From an uncultured Anaeromyxobacter sp. (GTDB taxonomy: Bacteria; Myxococcota; Myxococcia; Myxococcales; Anaeromyxobacteraceae), in the NCBI GenBank assembly GCA_903874275.1, contig CAIQRS010000109.1:62001-126000 (forward strand): a stretch of DNA of 64,000 nt. Direction: 5' to 3'. Below are positions 26,751 through 33,775 of the stretch, one piece after another. The stretch's first letter is position 1, and each line of letters begins with the position of its first letter. Under the pieces are notes generated by a model. The model made no database searches, was not told the origin of the DNA, and saw nothing but the letters and a program-made list of their open reading frames with translations. The position numbers and the translations under genes are program-made.

Positions 26751-28334
26751 ATGAAGCGATCCATGGTGGTCCTGGCATTGTTCGTCGGCGCCTGCGGCTC
26801 TGCCCGAACGGAAAGTCCACCCAAGGCCGCGGCCCCGACCTTCGTCGAACTGGCGACGTTTTCCGGTGCGGTGGACCCGGTCAGCGGTGTCATGAGCATC
26901 CAGACGACGCCTAGCCCAGGGGTCAAGGCAGTTCCGTCAGTGACGTTGGTCGTCCCGGAGCCGAGCGGGGCTACCCTTTCCAACAACCCCGGGGGCCCGA
27001 CATGGACGAACACGACGGGCCACTGCAACAACCCCGCAGTGGCGAGCACTGGAGGGAGGGTGCGGGTCACGCTGGGCACCACGGACTACCCAGACTCGGG
27101 CAACACCTTCTTGACCGGGGTCTACGCCCAGATCACCAGCATGTCCCGTACCGGGAGCGAGAGCTGCAACAGCGTGCCCCCTCCGCCCGGTCTCACGGGC
27201 GACCCTGGCCTCGGGCTGTGGGACTTCCCGGGGGCCATCGCGAACGGTAACCGCGAGGCCACGTCGGACTGGTCGTTCGGGAGCCCGACCTTTTCCCGGT
27301 TCACGTTCAGCGGCCGAATCCTGGCCCAGGAGTTCAACATCTTCTCGGTCACGCCGGCCGGCTCCGAGCCCTTCATCCCCTCCTCGACGGCGACGCAGCG
27401 GTACAACACCACCATCGTCTTCGTCGGGTCGAACGCGGTGTACGCGAACAAGGATGCCGGCCTGACCTTCGTCGCCAGCGATGGAGCTGCCACGCCCGTG
27501 AACACCCTTCCGGCCAACGCGACGTCGCTCTCCTACGATGCCACCAGCGGTTTCATCTGGTTCACGACGAGCACGGCGGTGGGATGCGCATCCAGCAACG
27601 GGCTAACGGTCAGGAGCACGCCCTGGACCGGGGCGGGAGAGCCCAGGGCGATCGTGGCGGATCCGATCGTCCACACCCGGGCATGGTTCGTGGATTCCGA
27701 CCCGACCACCCCCAAGGTCGGAAGCGTCACGTGCACGGCGGGTCCGGGTGCCGCGACCCTGGGCGCGTCCTTCACGCCGGGGCAACCTGCCGACGTCGAT
27801 CGTGTCCCCTCGTTCGTCGCCGTCGGAACCGACGGTGGGTGGCCGGGGTTCCTCTACGTGACGAACCCGACCGTTTCCAAAGTCTTCGTGCACGCCGCGG
27901 ACGGGACCTACGACCACACGTGGTCGTTTGCAGCCGGGAGTTGCAGCAAGTTGATGAACATCATCGACGGCCCCGGCGGGAACCTTTGGCTCACCTCGCC
28001 GACTACCGGTGAGATCTGCAAATTGACGCCTGGCAGCACCGGGTTCATGACCTCCATGGGAAATGTTTCCGCCCCCCAGCAGACTGGGCCGATGGCCGTC
28101 GATTCCCTGGGAAACCTCTGGGCAATCTGGGGAACCGGCTCTGCCACTGCGAAGGTGGTTCGGATGGACGGTGTCTCGGAGGCTTTCACGGGATACTCGC
28201 TGGCGCCCAGCGCCTTCTCGACGACCACCTACAGCCTTGCGAGCGGTGGCGGAGCAATCTGGGCCACCAGCGTGGACTCCAATGCGTACCCCGGCTCCGG
28301 GGTTCGCCGGCTCGTCCTCCCGACATGGCCGTGA
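26751..28334 (+). CDS. Lipoprotein with NHL/Vgb-like beta-propeller
   Basis: The protein (527 aa from ATG 26751) has a lipoprotein signal with lipobox LFVGAC, Cys15 being the lipidation site. The second half has propeller-like repeats: NIIDGPGGNLWLTSPTTGEI and then MAVDSLGNLWAIWGTGSATA, matching the GxxGNLW blades of virginiamycin-lyase-like and NHL proteins. An earlier part contains Thr/Gly-rich beta sequence. It is probably anchored on a membrane facing the periplasm or surface. The start is supported by GGGGGCGAG upstream. It lies beside export genes and may bind polysaccharide; no enzyme function is claimed. Confidence 0.7.
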   Translation: MKRSMVVLALFVGACGSARTESPPKAAAPTFVELATFSGAVDPVSGVMSIQTTPSPGVKAVPSVTLVVPEPSGATLSNNPGGPTWTNTTGHCNNPAVASTGGRVRVTLGTTDYPDSGNTFLTGVYAQITSMSRTGSESCNSVPPPPGLTGDPGLGLWDFPGAIANGNREATSDWSFGSPTFSRFTFSGRILAQEFNIFSVTPAGSEPFIPSSTATQRYNTTIVFVGSNAVYANKDAGLTFVASDGAATPVNTLPANATSLSYDATSGFIWFTTSTAVGCASSNGLTVRSTPWTGAGEPRAIVADPIVHTRAWFVDSDPTTPKVGSVTCTAGPGAATLGASFTPGQPADVDRVPSFVAVGTDGGWPGFLYVTNPTVSKVFVHAADGTYDHTWSFAAGSCSKLMNIIDGPGGNLWLTSPTTGEICKLTPGSTGFMTSMGNVSAPQQTGPMAVDSLGNLWAIWGTGSATAKVVRMDGVSEAFTGYSLAPSAFSTTTYSLASGGGAIWATSVDSNAYPGSGVRRLVLPTWP

Positions 28335-28389
28335 GTCCATCGCGCGGCGACGGTCATATCAATTCTGGCATGAGGCGGGGGTGACGAAC

Positions 28390-28557
28390 ATGGTTTCCAA
28401 GGCAACGAAGGGCGACTCGAAGGATGTGCGAACGGGGGAGCCTGCCCAGCCGGCGCGCCGTCCCTACCTGCCCCCCCGTCTCGTCAAGAAGCGGGCGGTG
28501 TCCAGGGCCACGCTGTTCACGGGAAGTGGTCCGGACACCGGAGGCGTGGTGGGTTGA
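28390..28557 (+). CDS. Small peptide with lasso-type RiPP leader motif
   Basis: This 55-aa frame (ATG 28390; GTG 28381 would add three residues) has a basic, hydrophilic N-terminus, then YLPPRLVKKRAVSRAT, then FTGSGPDTGGVVG to the stop. The spacing Y-x2-P-x-L-x9-T is that of lasso-peptide leaders; the glycine usually found four residues after the leucine is arginine here. If the leader ended two residues after the motif start of Thr, the remaining core would be 13 residues with an Asp at position 7. No B, C or transporter gene of a lasso cluster is nearby. Peptides of this type are also found beside polysaccharide genes without known products. Coding status is likely but unproven. Confidence 0.55.
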   Translation: MVSKATKGDSKDVRTGEPAQPARRPYLPPRLVKKRAVSRATLFTGSGPDTGGVVG

Positions 28558-28564
28558 CGGAGAT

Positions 28565-28584
28565 GCCCGACCTGGGCGTCGGGC
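28565..28584. terminator. Hairpin after the small peptide gene
   Basis: GCCCGAC and GTCGGGC form a seven-base-pair stem (eight with the flanking T-A) around a six-base loop, eight bases after the stop of the small peptide. It lies between convergent genes. The T-run is poor, so rho-independent action is only likely, not certain. Confidence 0.5.
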
Positions 28585-28633
28585 AAGACCTTCGGACAAC
28601 GGCGGCGCCCCCGATTGCGGCGACGTCTGCCCG

Positions 28634-29962
28634 TCAGAGCGCGGTCTTGTCCCGCAGAGCGAGGGAGAAATAGGTCGTCCACTGGCGGAACGAACCCCCG
28701 GCCGCGTTGGCGCCAGCGAACTGGGACTGGGAGAATCCTCCCGCGGAAAGAACCAGGAACGGCACGGGTGCATAGCTCGCCGACGCACCGACGACGCCGT
28801 ACGACTCCGGGGCCAGGGTCGAGTGTGGGGCCAGCGCGACCGACACCGAGGCGCCCACCTGCCAGGCCTGGCTGGGGCGCCAGTCCAGGAGCGCGCGCAA
28901 GACCGCCCGCTGGTACGCGGCCATCAGGTAGGTATCGACGTAAGGTGAAAGCGAGCCCTCCAGGGCGACGTGCAGGGGGTGCAGCGCGTCCTGCTTGTAG
29001 TCCAGGCGCAGGCTGGCCACGGGGAAGAAGTGCCCCGCGGCGGTCAGGCTCTCGACGTCGCGATTCGAAAGCCCAGCCCCCGCCGTGAAGGTCGTTTCCA
29101 GTGCGGTGGTCCAGGACTGCTTCCAGCTTTCCGTGAGGGTTGAAAGGATGATCGAGAAGTTGCCCGCCATCATCCAGTCCTGCGCCGCCACCGCTGTGGT
29201 GAGAACGGAGGTGCGCGAGGCGTCCCAGGCGAGGGATGCGTCCGCCAGGGGTCCCCAGGTTCGAGGCTGATTGGCCTGGCCCACCTCTCCCGTGCCCCCG
29301 ACGTCGAAGTAGCCCCCGGAGAGGCGCATGTGGAGGCGATGAAGGAGCACGCCGTCGATCCGGAATTGGGTGTCGATTCCGACGTACGGGTAGGTCAGGA
29401 ATGACCGCACCGGATTCAGGACGGGGGGTGGTGGTCCTGCGCCTCCCGGTGTGGAGGCCGGGACGAGTTGTGAGTAGTCGCCCACGACGAACACCCCGAG
29501 CGCGGTCAGGGCCCAGAGGGGATCGACTCGCAGTTCAGCGCGAAGCGTGGCGCGGTTCAGCACCGCCAGGCTGGCGCCACCCACGTTGAATGGCACGGTG
29601 AGCCGCGGTGCGTAGCCGAGCGACAGCGTGACGCTCGGGCTTCCGATCACGAGCGCGATCCCCGGCGTCAACTCGACGTCCGTTCCCCATGTCGTCGCGG
29701 AATCGGAGGCGCTGAGGGTCTGGGCCCGGAGCTCGGAGAGCAGCGCCACATCGAGGAAGACGCCCCGGGAGACACCGGAAGGCATCCCGACCGATGGCAT
29801 GTAGGGCACGCCGGGCTCGCCAGAGATGTCCTCCGAATCCTTGGCCGCCTCCGGAGGGGATGACTCGGAAGCCGTCGGGCCATCGCCGGGAGGGCGCTCG
29901 CGTGGGGAGTCGGCCTGCCCGAAGGCAAGGACGAGGAACGCGGCGGCCACGGTGGAGACCAA
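28634..29962 (-). CDS. Outer-membrane beta-barrel-like protein
   Basis: The 442-aa protein begins with a hydrophobic leader (MVSTVAAAFLVLAFGQADSP) and then a Pro/Ser-rich linker. The rest is a succession of amphipathic beta-strands, such as ITLSLGYAPRLTVPF-type and VALEGSLSPYVDTYLMAAYQ, ending YFSLALRDKTAL with alternating hydrophobic residues. This is typical of barrel proteins in exopolysaccharide loci, which may act with the Wza-type export protein encoded immediately upstream. I recognise no named family. The start is a TTG two bases after the upstream stop; GTG 29953 is the alternative. Confidence 0.6.
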   Translation of the reverse strand: MVSTVAAAFLVLAFGQADSPRERPPGDGPTASESSPPEAAKDSEDISGEPGVPYMPSVGMPSGVSRGVFLDVALLSELRAQTLSASDSATTWGTDVELTPGIALVIGSPSVTLSLGYAPRLTVPFNVGGASLAVLNRATLRAELRVDPLWALTALGVFVVGDYSQLVPASTPGGAGPPPPVLNPVRSFLTYPYVGIDTQFRIDGVLLHRLHMRLSGGYFDVGGTGEVGQANQPRTWGPLADASLAWDASRTSVLTTAVAAQDWMMAGNFSIILSTLTESWKQSWTTALETTFTAGAGLSNRDVESLTAAGHFFPVASLRLDYKQDALHPLHVALEGSLSPYVDTYLMAAYQRAVLRALLDWRPSQAWQVGASVSVALAPHSTLAPESYGVVGASASYAPVPFLVLSAGGFSQSQFAGANAAGGSFRQWTTYFSLALRDKTAL

Positions 29963-29964
29963 GG

Positions 29965-30582
29965 CTATTCGACCACGACCACATCACCGCCCTGGAGGCG
30001 GAAGGCGGTCGCGCGTCCCTCGATCTGCGTAAGCGCCGAATAGGTGAACCGGATTCGCTGGGCGCTGCTCCCGTCCTGGCTCTGGCGGATCACCATGATC
30101 CGATCCTTGTCCGCGAAGGGCGTTGGGCCACCGGAGATGGCGAGGGCCTGGAGGACGCCCGATCCCGATTCGAGGTGGTAGTTGCCCGGCCGCGTCACCT
30201 CGCCGACGACCGCCACCACGAGCGATCGAGGTTCCTCCAGCACCACGGTCACCACGGGATTGACGATGAACTCCTTGAGCCGGGACTGGATCCGTGCTGC
30301 CAGCGCCGTCGGTGTCGAACCGGATGCCTCGACGTCGTTGACGAAGGGAAGGGAGACCTTGCCGTCAGGCCGTACCTTCGCCTTCGTCGTGATGGAGTCC
30401 TGGTTCCAGACGCGAATGCTGATGGTGTCTCCGGCCTGGAGCACGTAGTCGCGCGTGGTGGGGAGCGGAGAGGGTTCGATCGAGTCGATGGGAACGGAGT
30501 TCCCCGCGGTCTTGCATCCGGCAGCCCCGAAGAGGAACAGCATCCCTGCGGCGAGTCGACCCAACACGCTGGTGGCCTTCAC
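29965..30582 (-). CDS. Wza-type polysaccharide export lipoprotein (SLBB)
   Basis: From GTG 30582 the protein has 205 aa. A lipobox LFGAAGC places the lipidated Cys at residue 23. It is followed by DYVLQAGDTISIRVWNQ, the Poly_export motif, and KVRPDGKVSLPFVNDVEASG. An SLBB-type domain has VVAVVGEVTRPGNYHLE and LQALAISGGPTPFADKD. Such proteins form the periplasmic or outer-membrane export channel for capsule or EPS. An AGGAGG ribosome site sits about six bases before the GTG and fixes the start. It is shorter than Wza of E. coli (about 380 aa), like the short OPX proteins of other delta-proteobacteria. It is two bases upstream of the barrel protein gene. Confidence 0.88.
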   Translation of the reverse strand: MKATSVLGRLAAGMLFLFGAAGCKTAGNSVPIDSIEPSPLPTTRDYVLQAGDTISIRVWNQDSITTKAKVRPDGKVSLPFVNDVEASGSTPTALAARIQSRLKEFIVNPVVTVVLEEPRSLVVAVVGEVTRPGNYHLESGSGVLQALAISGGPTPFADKDRIMVIRQSQDGSSAQRIRFTYSALTQIEGRATAFRLQGGDVVVVE

Positions 30583-30698
30583 CGAGTCCTCCTGGAAAAT
30601 TCGAAGAATCCCCGACCGTTGATGCAGCCAACGCCCCAGGTGGGTTGAATACCATGTTCGGAGGGACGCGTGCGCAGGAGCCCGGACGATCGTCCAAG

Positions 30699-31148
30699 TC
30701 AAGCCAACTCGGACGCTGTCACCGATCCCAGCACCCGGTTGGGTCCCACCATTTCGACGGTACTTGCCAGGGCATCGAGGTCCATGGCCGCGACCCTCAC
30801 GACCAGCAGTACGGCGTCCACACCCTGAACCAGGTGCACGCCGGAGAGGCTTCGGATGAGGGAGTCGACCACGATCACCGCACGGCCCCTTCCCATGTTG
30901 GCCGCGAGTTGGCCCGCCAGTCGCTTCCCGTCCGCGACATTCACTCCACGAGCATCGACGAAGTGTATCGCCAGGTTCGACTCGGCGATCGTCGACTGCA
31001 GGACAGCGACGACCTGCTTCACGGAGACCGCAGGGTCGGTTGGCACCACGGCAAGTGAATTCCAGTCGCAGCGGAGCAGGGCCGCCCACATCTCCTCGAG
31101 GTCCTTCCGGCCCTGCTGGAGAACGGATCCGCAAGAATCATCGGGCAT
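30699..31148 (-). CDS. CpsD/BY-kinase-fold-like protein lacking the P-loop
   Basis: This 149-aa protein has W-x2-L-x3-DWNSLAVVPTDPAVSVKQVV at the place where ParA/CpsD proteins have their Walker A strand and loop, but with no GK(S/T). The C-terminal part retains AVIVVDSLIRSLSGVHLVQG, VDAVLLVVR and a final VGPNRVLGSVTA, which correspond to the D-x-P-P strand, the LVVR strand and the ILGxVxN end of BY-kinases. It is paralogous to the divergent gene at 31247. It may be an adaptor or regulator for the kinase-less Wzz protein in this locus. The match is weak overall and the function unknown. The start is ATG. Confidence 0.5.
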   Translation of the reverse strand: MPDDSCGSVLQQGRKDLEEMWAALLRCDWNSLAVVPTDPAVSVKQVVAVLQSTIAESNLAIHFVDARGVNVADGKRLAGQLAANMGRGRAVIVVDSLIRSLSGVHLVQGVDAVLLVVRVAAMDLDALASTVEMVGPNRVLGSVTASELA

Positions 31149-31246
31149 CGGTCACTCAGGAAGATCGTCCTCGGGGGCAAAGTCTTGACGGACCGGCGGC
31201 TCGCTTCGGGGGTAGAATGCCTGATCTCTCCGCTGGAGGCGAGACC
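31149..31246. promoter_or_regulatory. Divergent promoter region of the CpsD-like pair
   Basis: This 98-bp gap separates two divergent genes. A TTGACG lies at 31185-31190 and a TAGAAT at 31213-31218, but their spacing of 22 is longer than usual. GGAGG at 31235-31239 is the likely ribosome site for the GTG at 31247. No repeat or operator was recognised. Confidence 0.4.
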
Positions 31247-31753
31247 GTGGGCATGGAAGGACACAAGACGGGGACAGAGTTGGTCGTTCGGACGGACGCG
31301 TCGGGGCCCCGACGGGACCGGGCCCTCCAGGTCCACTATCAGGGGCTCTGGTTCACCCTGGCCCGGTCGAACTGGAGTTCGCTCGTCCTGGTGCCCGCGG
31401 ACGAGGGTGACTCCGCTGCTGGAGTCGCCACTGCGCTGGCCGACGTAGGCCGAAGGCTCCGCACCACTCCGGTGACGTTCCTTGTGATGGCCGGGGCGAT
31501 CGACTACGCCTCGGCCGGGAAGTTCGTGATGGCCGTGGCCGGGAAGGATGCCCAGGCAGGTGGTGGGCCTCCGACCTCGCGGGTCATCGTCGCCGTTCCG
31601 CCGGTCACGGTCGAGCCACTCGCGCTCGCGGTCACGTACGCAGCCGACGCCGTGGCGATCTGCATTCGCCGAGGGAGCACCCGCCGCGACGCAGCGGCCC
31701 GTACGATCGAGCTCGTCGGCCGAGATCGAATCCTCGGCTGCGTCCTCAGCTGA
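31247..31753 (+). CDS. CpsD/BY-kinase-fold-like protein lacking the P-loop (paralogue)
   Basis: The protein from GTG 31247 has 168 aa. WFTLARSNWSSLVLVPADEG replaces the Walker A region, as in the divergent neighbour. VIVAVPPVTVEPLALAVTYA, DAVAICIRRGSTRRDAAART and IELVGRDRILGCVLS match the later strands of a BY-kinase domain. The start is chosen by GGAGG seven bases upstream; a further upstream ATG at 31217 lacks this site. The two genes share about the same order of conserved blocks and so likely arose by duplication and inversion. Loss of the P-loop implies no ATPase activity. Function in chain-length control is inferred from the context only. Confidence 0.5.
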   Translation: MGMEGHKTGTELVVRTDASGPRRDRALQVHYQGLWFTLARSNWSSLVLVPADEGDSAAGVATALADVGRRLRTTPVTFLVMAGAIDYASAGKFVMAVAGKDAQAGGGPPTSRVIVAVPPVTVEPLALAVTYAADAVAICIRRGSTRRDAAARTIELVGRDRILGCVLS

Positions 31754-31787
31754 GCCACGGGCCGGTCCAGGAGGCGCTGGGCGAAAT

Positions 31788-31822
31788 CATCGGCGGCGCC
31801 GGGTTGCCCGACGCCGCCGATG
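31788..31822. terminator. Strong hairpin between convergent genes
   Basis: An 11-base-pair stem (CATCGGCGGCG with CGCCGCCGATG) encloses a further CGGG/CCCG pairing. It stands in the 97-bp gap between the CpsD-like gene and the Ig-repeat lipoprotein gene. On the minus strand it is followed by GATTTCGC, a modest T-rich stretch. It is a good bidirectional terminator candidate. Confidence 0.6.
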
Positions 31823-31850
31823 CGCGATCCAGGGTGGACGAAGATGATCG

Positions 31851-33338
31851 CTACTGGGCGGCGAACGTCCCGCACGTGGTGCTGACCATGGCCGAGAATG
31901 CCAGGGTTCCGTTTGCCTGCAGCGACCCGCTGCCTGGGGTGACCGCCACCGAGAGCACCTTTTCCGCCCCGACCGTGATGACGCCCTGAGCGGTCTTCGT
32001 GCCGTCGGCAAGGCTCGTGGCCACGACGTGGAAGGTACCGGCGGTCTGCGGCGCCGTGTAGGTGGCGCCTGCGAACGATCCACCACCTGCCTCGACGACC
32101 GACCAGGTCACCCCGGTGTTGCTGGCGTTCGTCACCGTCGCAGTGAACGTCTGCGTCCTGCACGCATCGAGCGTAGCGGTCGTCGGGCTGATTGCGATCG
32201 TGACCGGCAGGGCCGTCACGGTGACGGTCGCGGTGGCCTTCTTCGTGCCGTCGGCGACGCTGGTGGCGGTGACGACGTAGGTGCCGGCGGTGGCCGGGGC
32301 GACGTAGACGCCGGTGGTGGCGCCGATGGTCCCCGATCCCGCGGGAACCGACCAGGTCGCCGCCGTGGACTGGCCCGAGGTCGTCCCGCTGACGGTGGCG
32401 CTGAAGGTGACGGTGCCGCCCGTCAGGATGGAGGAGGTCGCCGGCGTGACGCTCACGGCGATGACCGGCGCAGCCGTCACCGTGACGGTCGCCGTCGCGG
32501 TCCCGGACGGCGTGGCGACGGTCGTCGCGGTGATCACGTAGGTGCCGGGGGTCGCCGGGGCCACGTAGACGCCGGTGGAGGCGCCGATGGAGCCGGCCCC
32601 CGCGGGCACCGACCAGGTCACGGAAGTGGATTCGCCGGCCGTCGTACCCGTGACGGTCGCGCTGAACGTGGTCGTGCCGCCCGTGAACAGGGAGGCCGAG
32701 GCCGGCGTCACGGTGGCCAGGTGGGGAGGCGGCGGCGTCACGGTGACCGTGGCCGTTCCGGACTTGGTAACGTCTGCGACGCTGGTCGCCACCACGGTGC
32801 AGGTCGCGCCCGCGTTGGGCGCCGTGTACTCACCCGAAGCGGAGACCGACCCGCAATCCGCTCCCCCCTGCACCGACCACGTGACCGTCCGCGTGGTCGT
32901 CCCGGTCACTGCCGCTGCGAATGACCGGGCCTCGGTGGCGGGTACGGTGGCGGTTGCGGGATCGACCGCAACCGTCACGCCGGCCCCCTTCTTCACCCGC
33001 ACCACGCTCGTGCCCGTGCTCGTCCTGGAGGTCGTGCTCACGGCCCGGACGTGGAACGTTCCCTCGATCGCCGGCGCCGTGTAGAGGCCAGTCGCGTCGA
33101 CCGTTCCGCCGTTCTCCTCGGCCACCGCCCATGCCACCGAACCATCGGCGGTGCCGGTCACCTGAGCGCCGAACTTGATGGTGGCACTGGGCTCGATGTC
33201 CGCCTCCGTCGGAGTTGTCGCCACGACGACCGCCTGCCCGGCTGGAGGGGTATCGCTGGACGTGTCGGGGGATGACCCTCCGCACGCGGCGGTGAACAGG
33301 GCAGCTAGGGAGAGAGAGAGAAGAGTCTGGCGGTTCAT
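31851..33338 (-). CDS. Ig-like repeat lipoprotein (large)
   Basis: The 495-aa protein has a lipobox LFTAAC with Cys19, then a Ser/Asp/Pro linker and five Ig-like domains of roughly 80-90 residues, each with the pattern TFSATVTGT ... TWSVP ... GVYVAPATPGTYVITAT. The third and fourth are close copies with a period of 87 residues. The last about 30 residues begin a sixth repeat and stop abruptly at CGTFAAQ. Such bacterial Big-type domains serve in adhesion or binding of surface polymers. The start is supported by GGAGGG before the ATG. It is divergent to gltB and may belong functionally with the EPS locus. A C-terminus with near-identical form occurs in the lipoprotein at 40249. Confidence 0.82.
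   Translation of the reverse strand: MNRQTLLSLSLAALFTAACGGSSPDTSSDTPPAGQAVVVATTPTEADIEPSATIKFGAQVTGTADGSVAWAVAEENGGTVDATGLYTAPAIEGTFHVRAVSTTSRTSTGTSVVRVKKGAGVTVAVDPATATVPATEARSFAAAVTGTTTRTVTWSVQGGADCGSVSASGEYTAPNAGATCTVVATSVADVTKSGTATVTVTPPPPHLATVTPASASLFTGGTTTFSATVTGTTAGESTSVTWSVPAGAGSIGASTGVYVAPATPGTYVITATTVATPSGTATATVTVTAAPVIAVSVTPATSSILTGGTVTFSATVSGTTSGQSTAATWSVPAGSGTIGATTGVYVAPATAGTYVVTATSVADGTKKATATVTVTALPVTIAISPTTATLDACRTQTFTATVTNASNTGVTWSVVEAGGGSFAGATYTAPQTAGTFHVVATSLADGTKTAQGVITVGAEKVLSVAVTPGSGSLQANGTLAFSAMVSTTCGTFAAQ
32270..32800. repeat. Tandem 261-bp repeats coding for Ig-like domains
   Basis: Two adjacent units within the lipoprotein gene share long nearly identical stretches, for example both read GTAGGTGCCGG followed by a CACGTAGACGCC-type block. 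Matching points lie at about 32281 and 32542, a period of 261 bp or 87 codons. Unequal crossing-over here could change the number of domains. Confidence 0.7.
33310..33321. repeat. (GA)6 dinucleotide run in signal-peptide codons
   Basis: GA is repeated six times inside codons 6-10 of the Ig-repeat lipoprotein. A change of one unit would shift the frame just after the start. It may be only a codon-use coincidence of Ser-Leu runs. Confidence 0.35.
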
Positions 33339-33420
33339 TTTTACTACCCTCCGGTCGGCATCGCGTGATTTCGTCGCCGGCCCCCTCCCCGAGTGACGAA
33401 TCCCCCAAGGACAAGGTATG

Positions 33421-33465
33421 GCCTCTTGCGTTACGGCGTAAGGCCCTGAAGAGGCACGGTTTTTT
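33421..33465 (+). terminator. Terminator-like hairpin with T6 upstream of gltB
   Basis: GCCTCTT and AAGAGGC pair around a 21-base loop that contains a smaller TTAC/GTAA stem. Four bases later come six T. This is intrinsic-terminator form on the plus strand. As no plus-strand gene precedes it, it may sit in a leader RNA of gltB, stop antisense transcription towards gltB, or protect it. The stem is short and the T-run is set off by four bases. Confidence 0.4.
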
Positions 33466-33618
33466 GCCTTCACCGCCTCACAGAGGGATACACGTCCGGG
33501 CCCCGCCCACATTCACCTTAAGTGTGTGCATCCGGGGGCGATCCGCCGCCGTGGCGCCCCGGGGCAGGCGCGAGGCCCACGCCCTCCTCCGAAGGACCCG
33601 ATCCGGCTCCATCCACCC

Positions 33619-33648
33619 TTGACCCGCTGCGTCGCGATCGACGAAACT
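33619..33648 (+). promoter_or_regulatory. Possible sigma-70-type promoter of gltB
   Basis: TTGACC at 33619-33624 and GAAACT at 33643-33648 are separated by 18 bases, about 128 bases before the gltB ATG. The -35 is good and the -10 poor. No other better pair was seen in this gap. Confidence 0.3.
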
Positions 33649-33775
33649 TCGCGGTTCGCCTCGCGGCATGAGGGCCACGCGACGAGGGTTTTCAGAAGGG
33701 CCGGGAACCAGTGCGGGTGCGGGCCCGGTTCCCGGAACGGTGTGCGTGTCCCGCGGCGGAAGGACGACAGGGAAG

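Larger units (their letters stand above)
33339..33775. other. Divergent intergenic region before gltB
   Basis: The 437-bp gap has no convincing gene. From left to right it holds the ribosome site of the lipoprotein, a hairpin with a run of six T (listed separately), a GC-rich stretch, and a promoter-like TTGACC with GAAACT. A purine-rich segment before the gltB ATG (GGAAGATG context) acts as its likely ribosome site. Confidence 0.5.

Noticed and set aside
33452-33467. Sigma-54-like GGCACG and TTGC before gltB
   Set aside because: The distance between the GG and GC elements is one base longer than the strict -24/-12 spacing, and it overlaps the hairpin and its T-run.
33339-33520. Possible c-di-GMP (GEMM) riboswitch before the Ig lipoprotein gene
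   Set aside because: A short ACGCAA-like stretch is present on the minus strand, but the conserved P1b and P2 receptor sequences could not be aligned.
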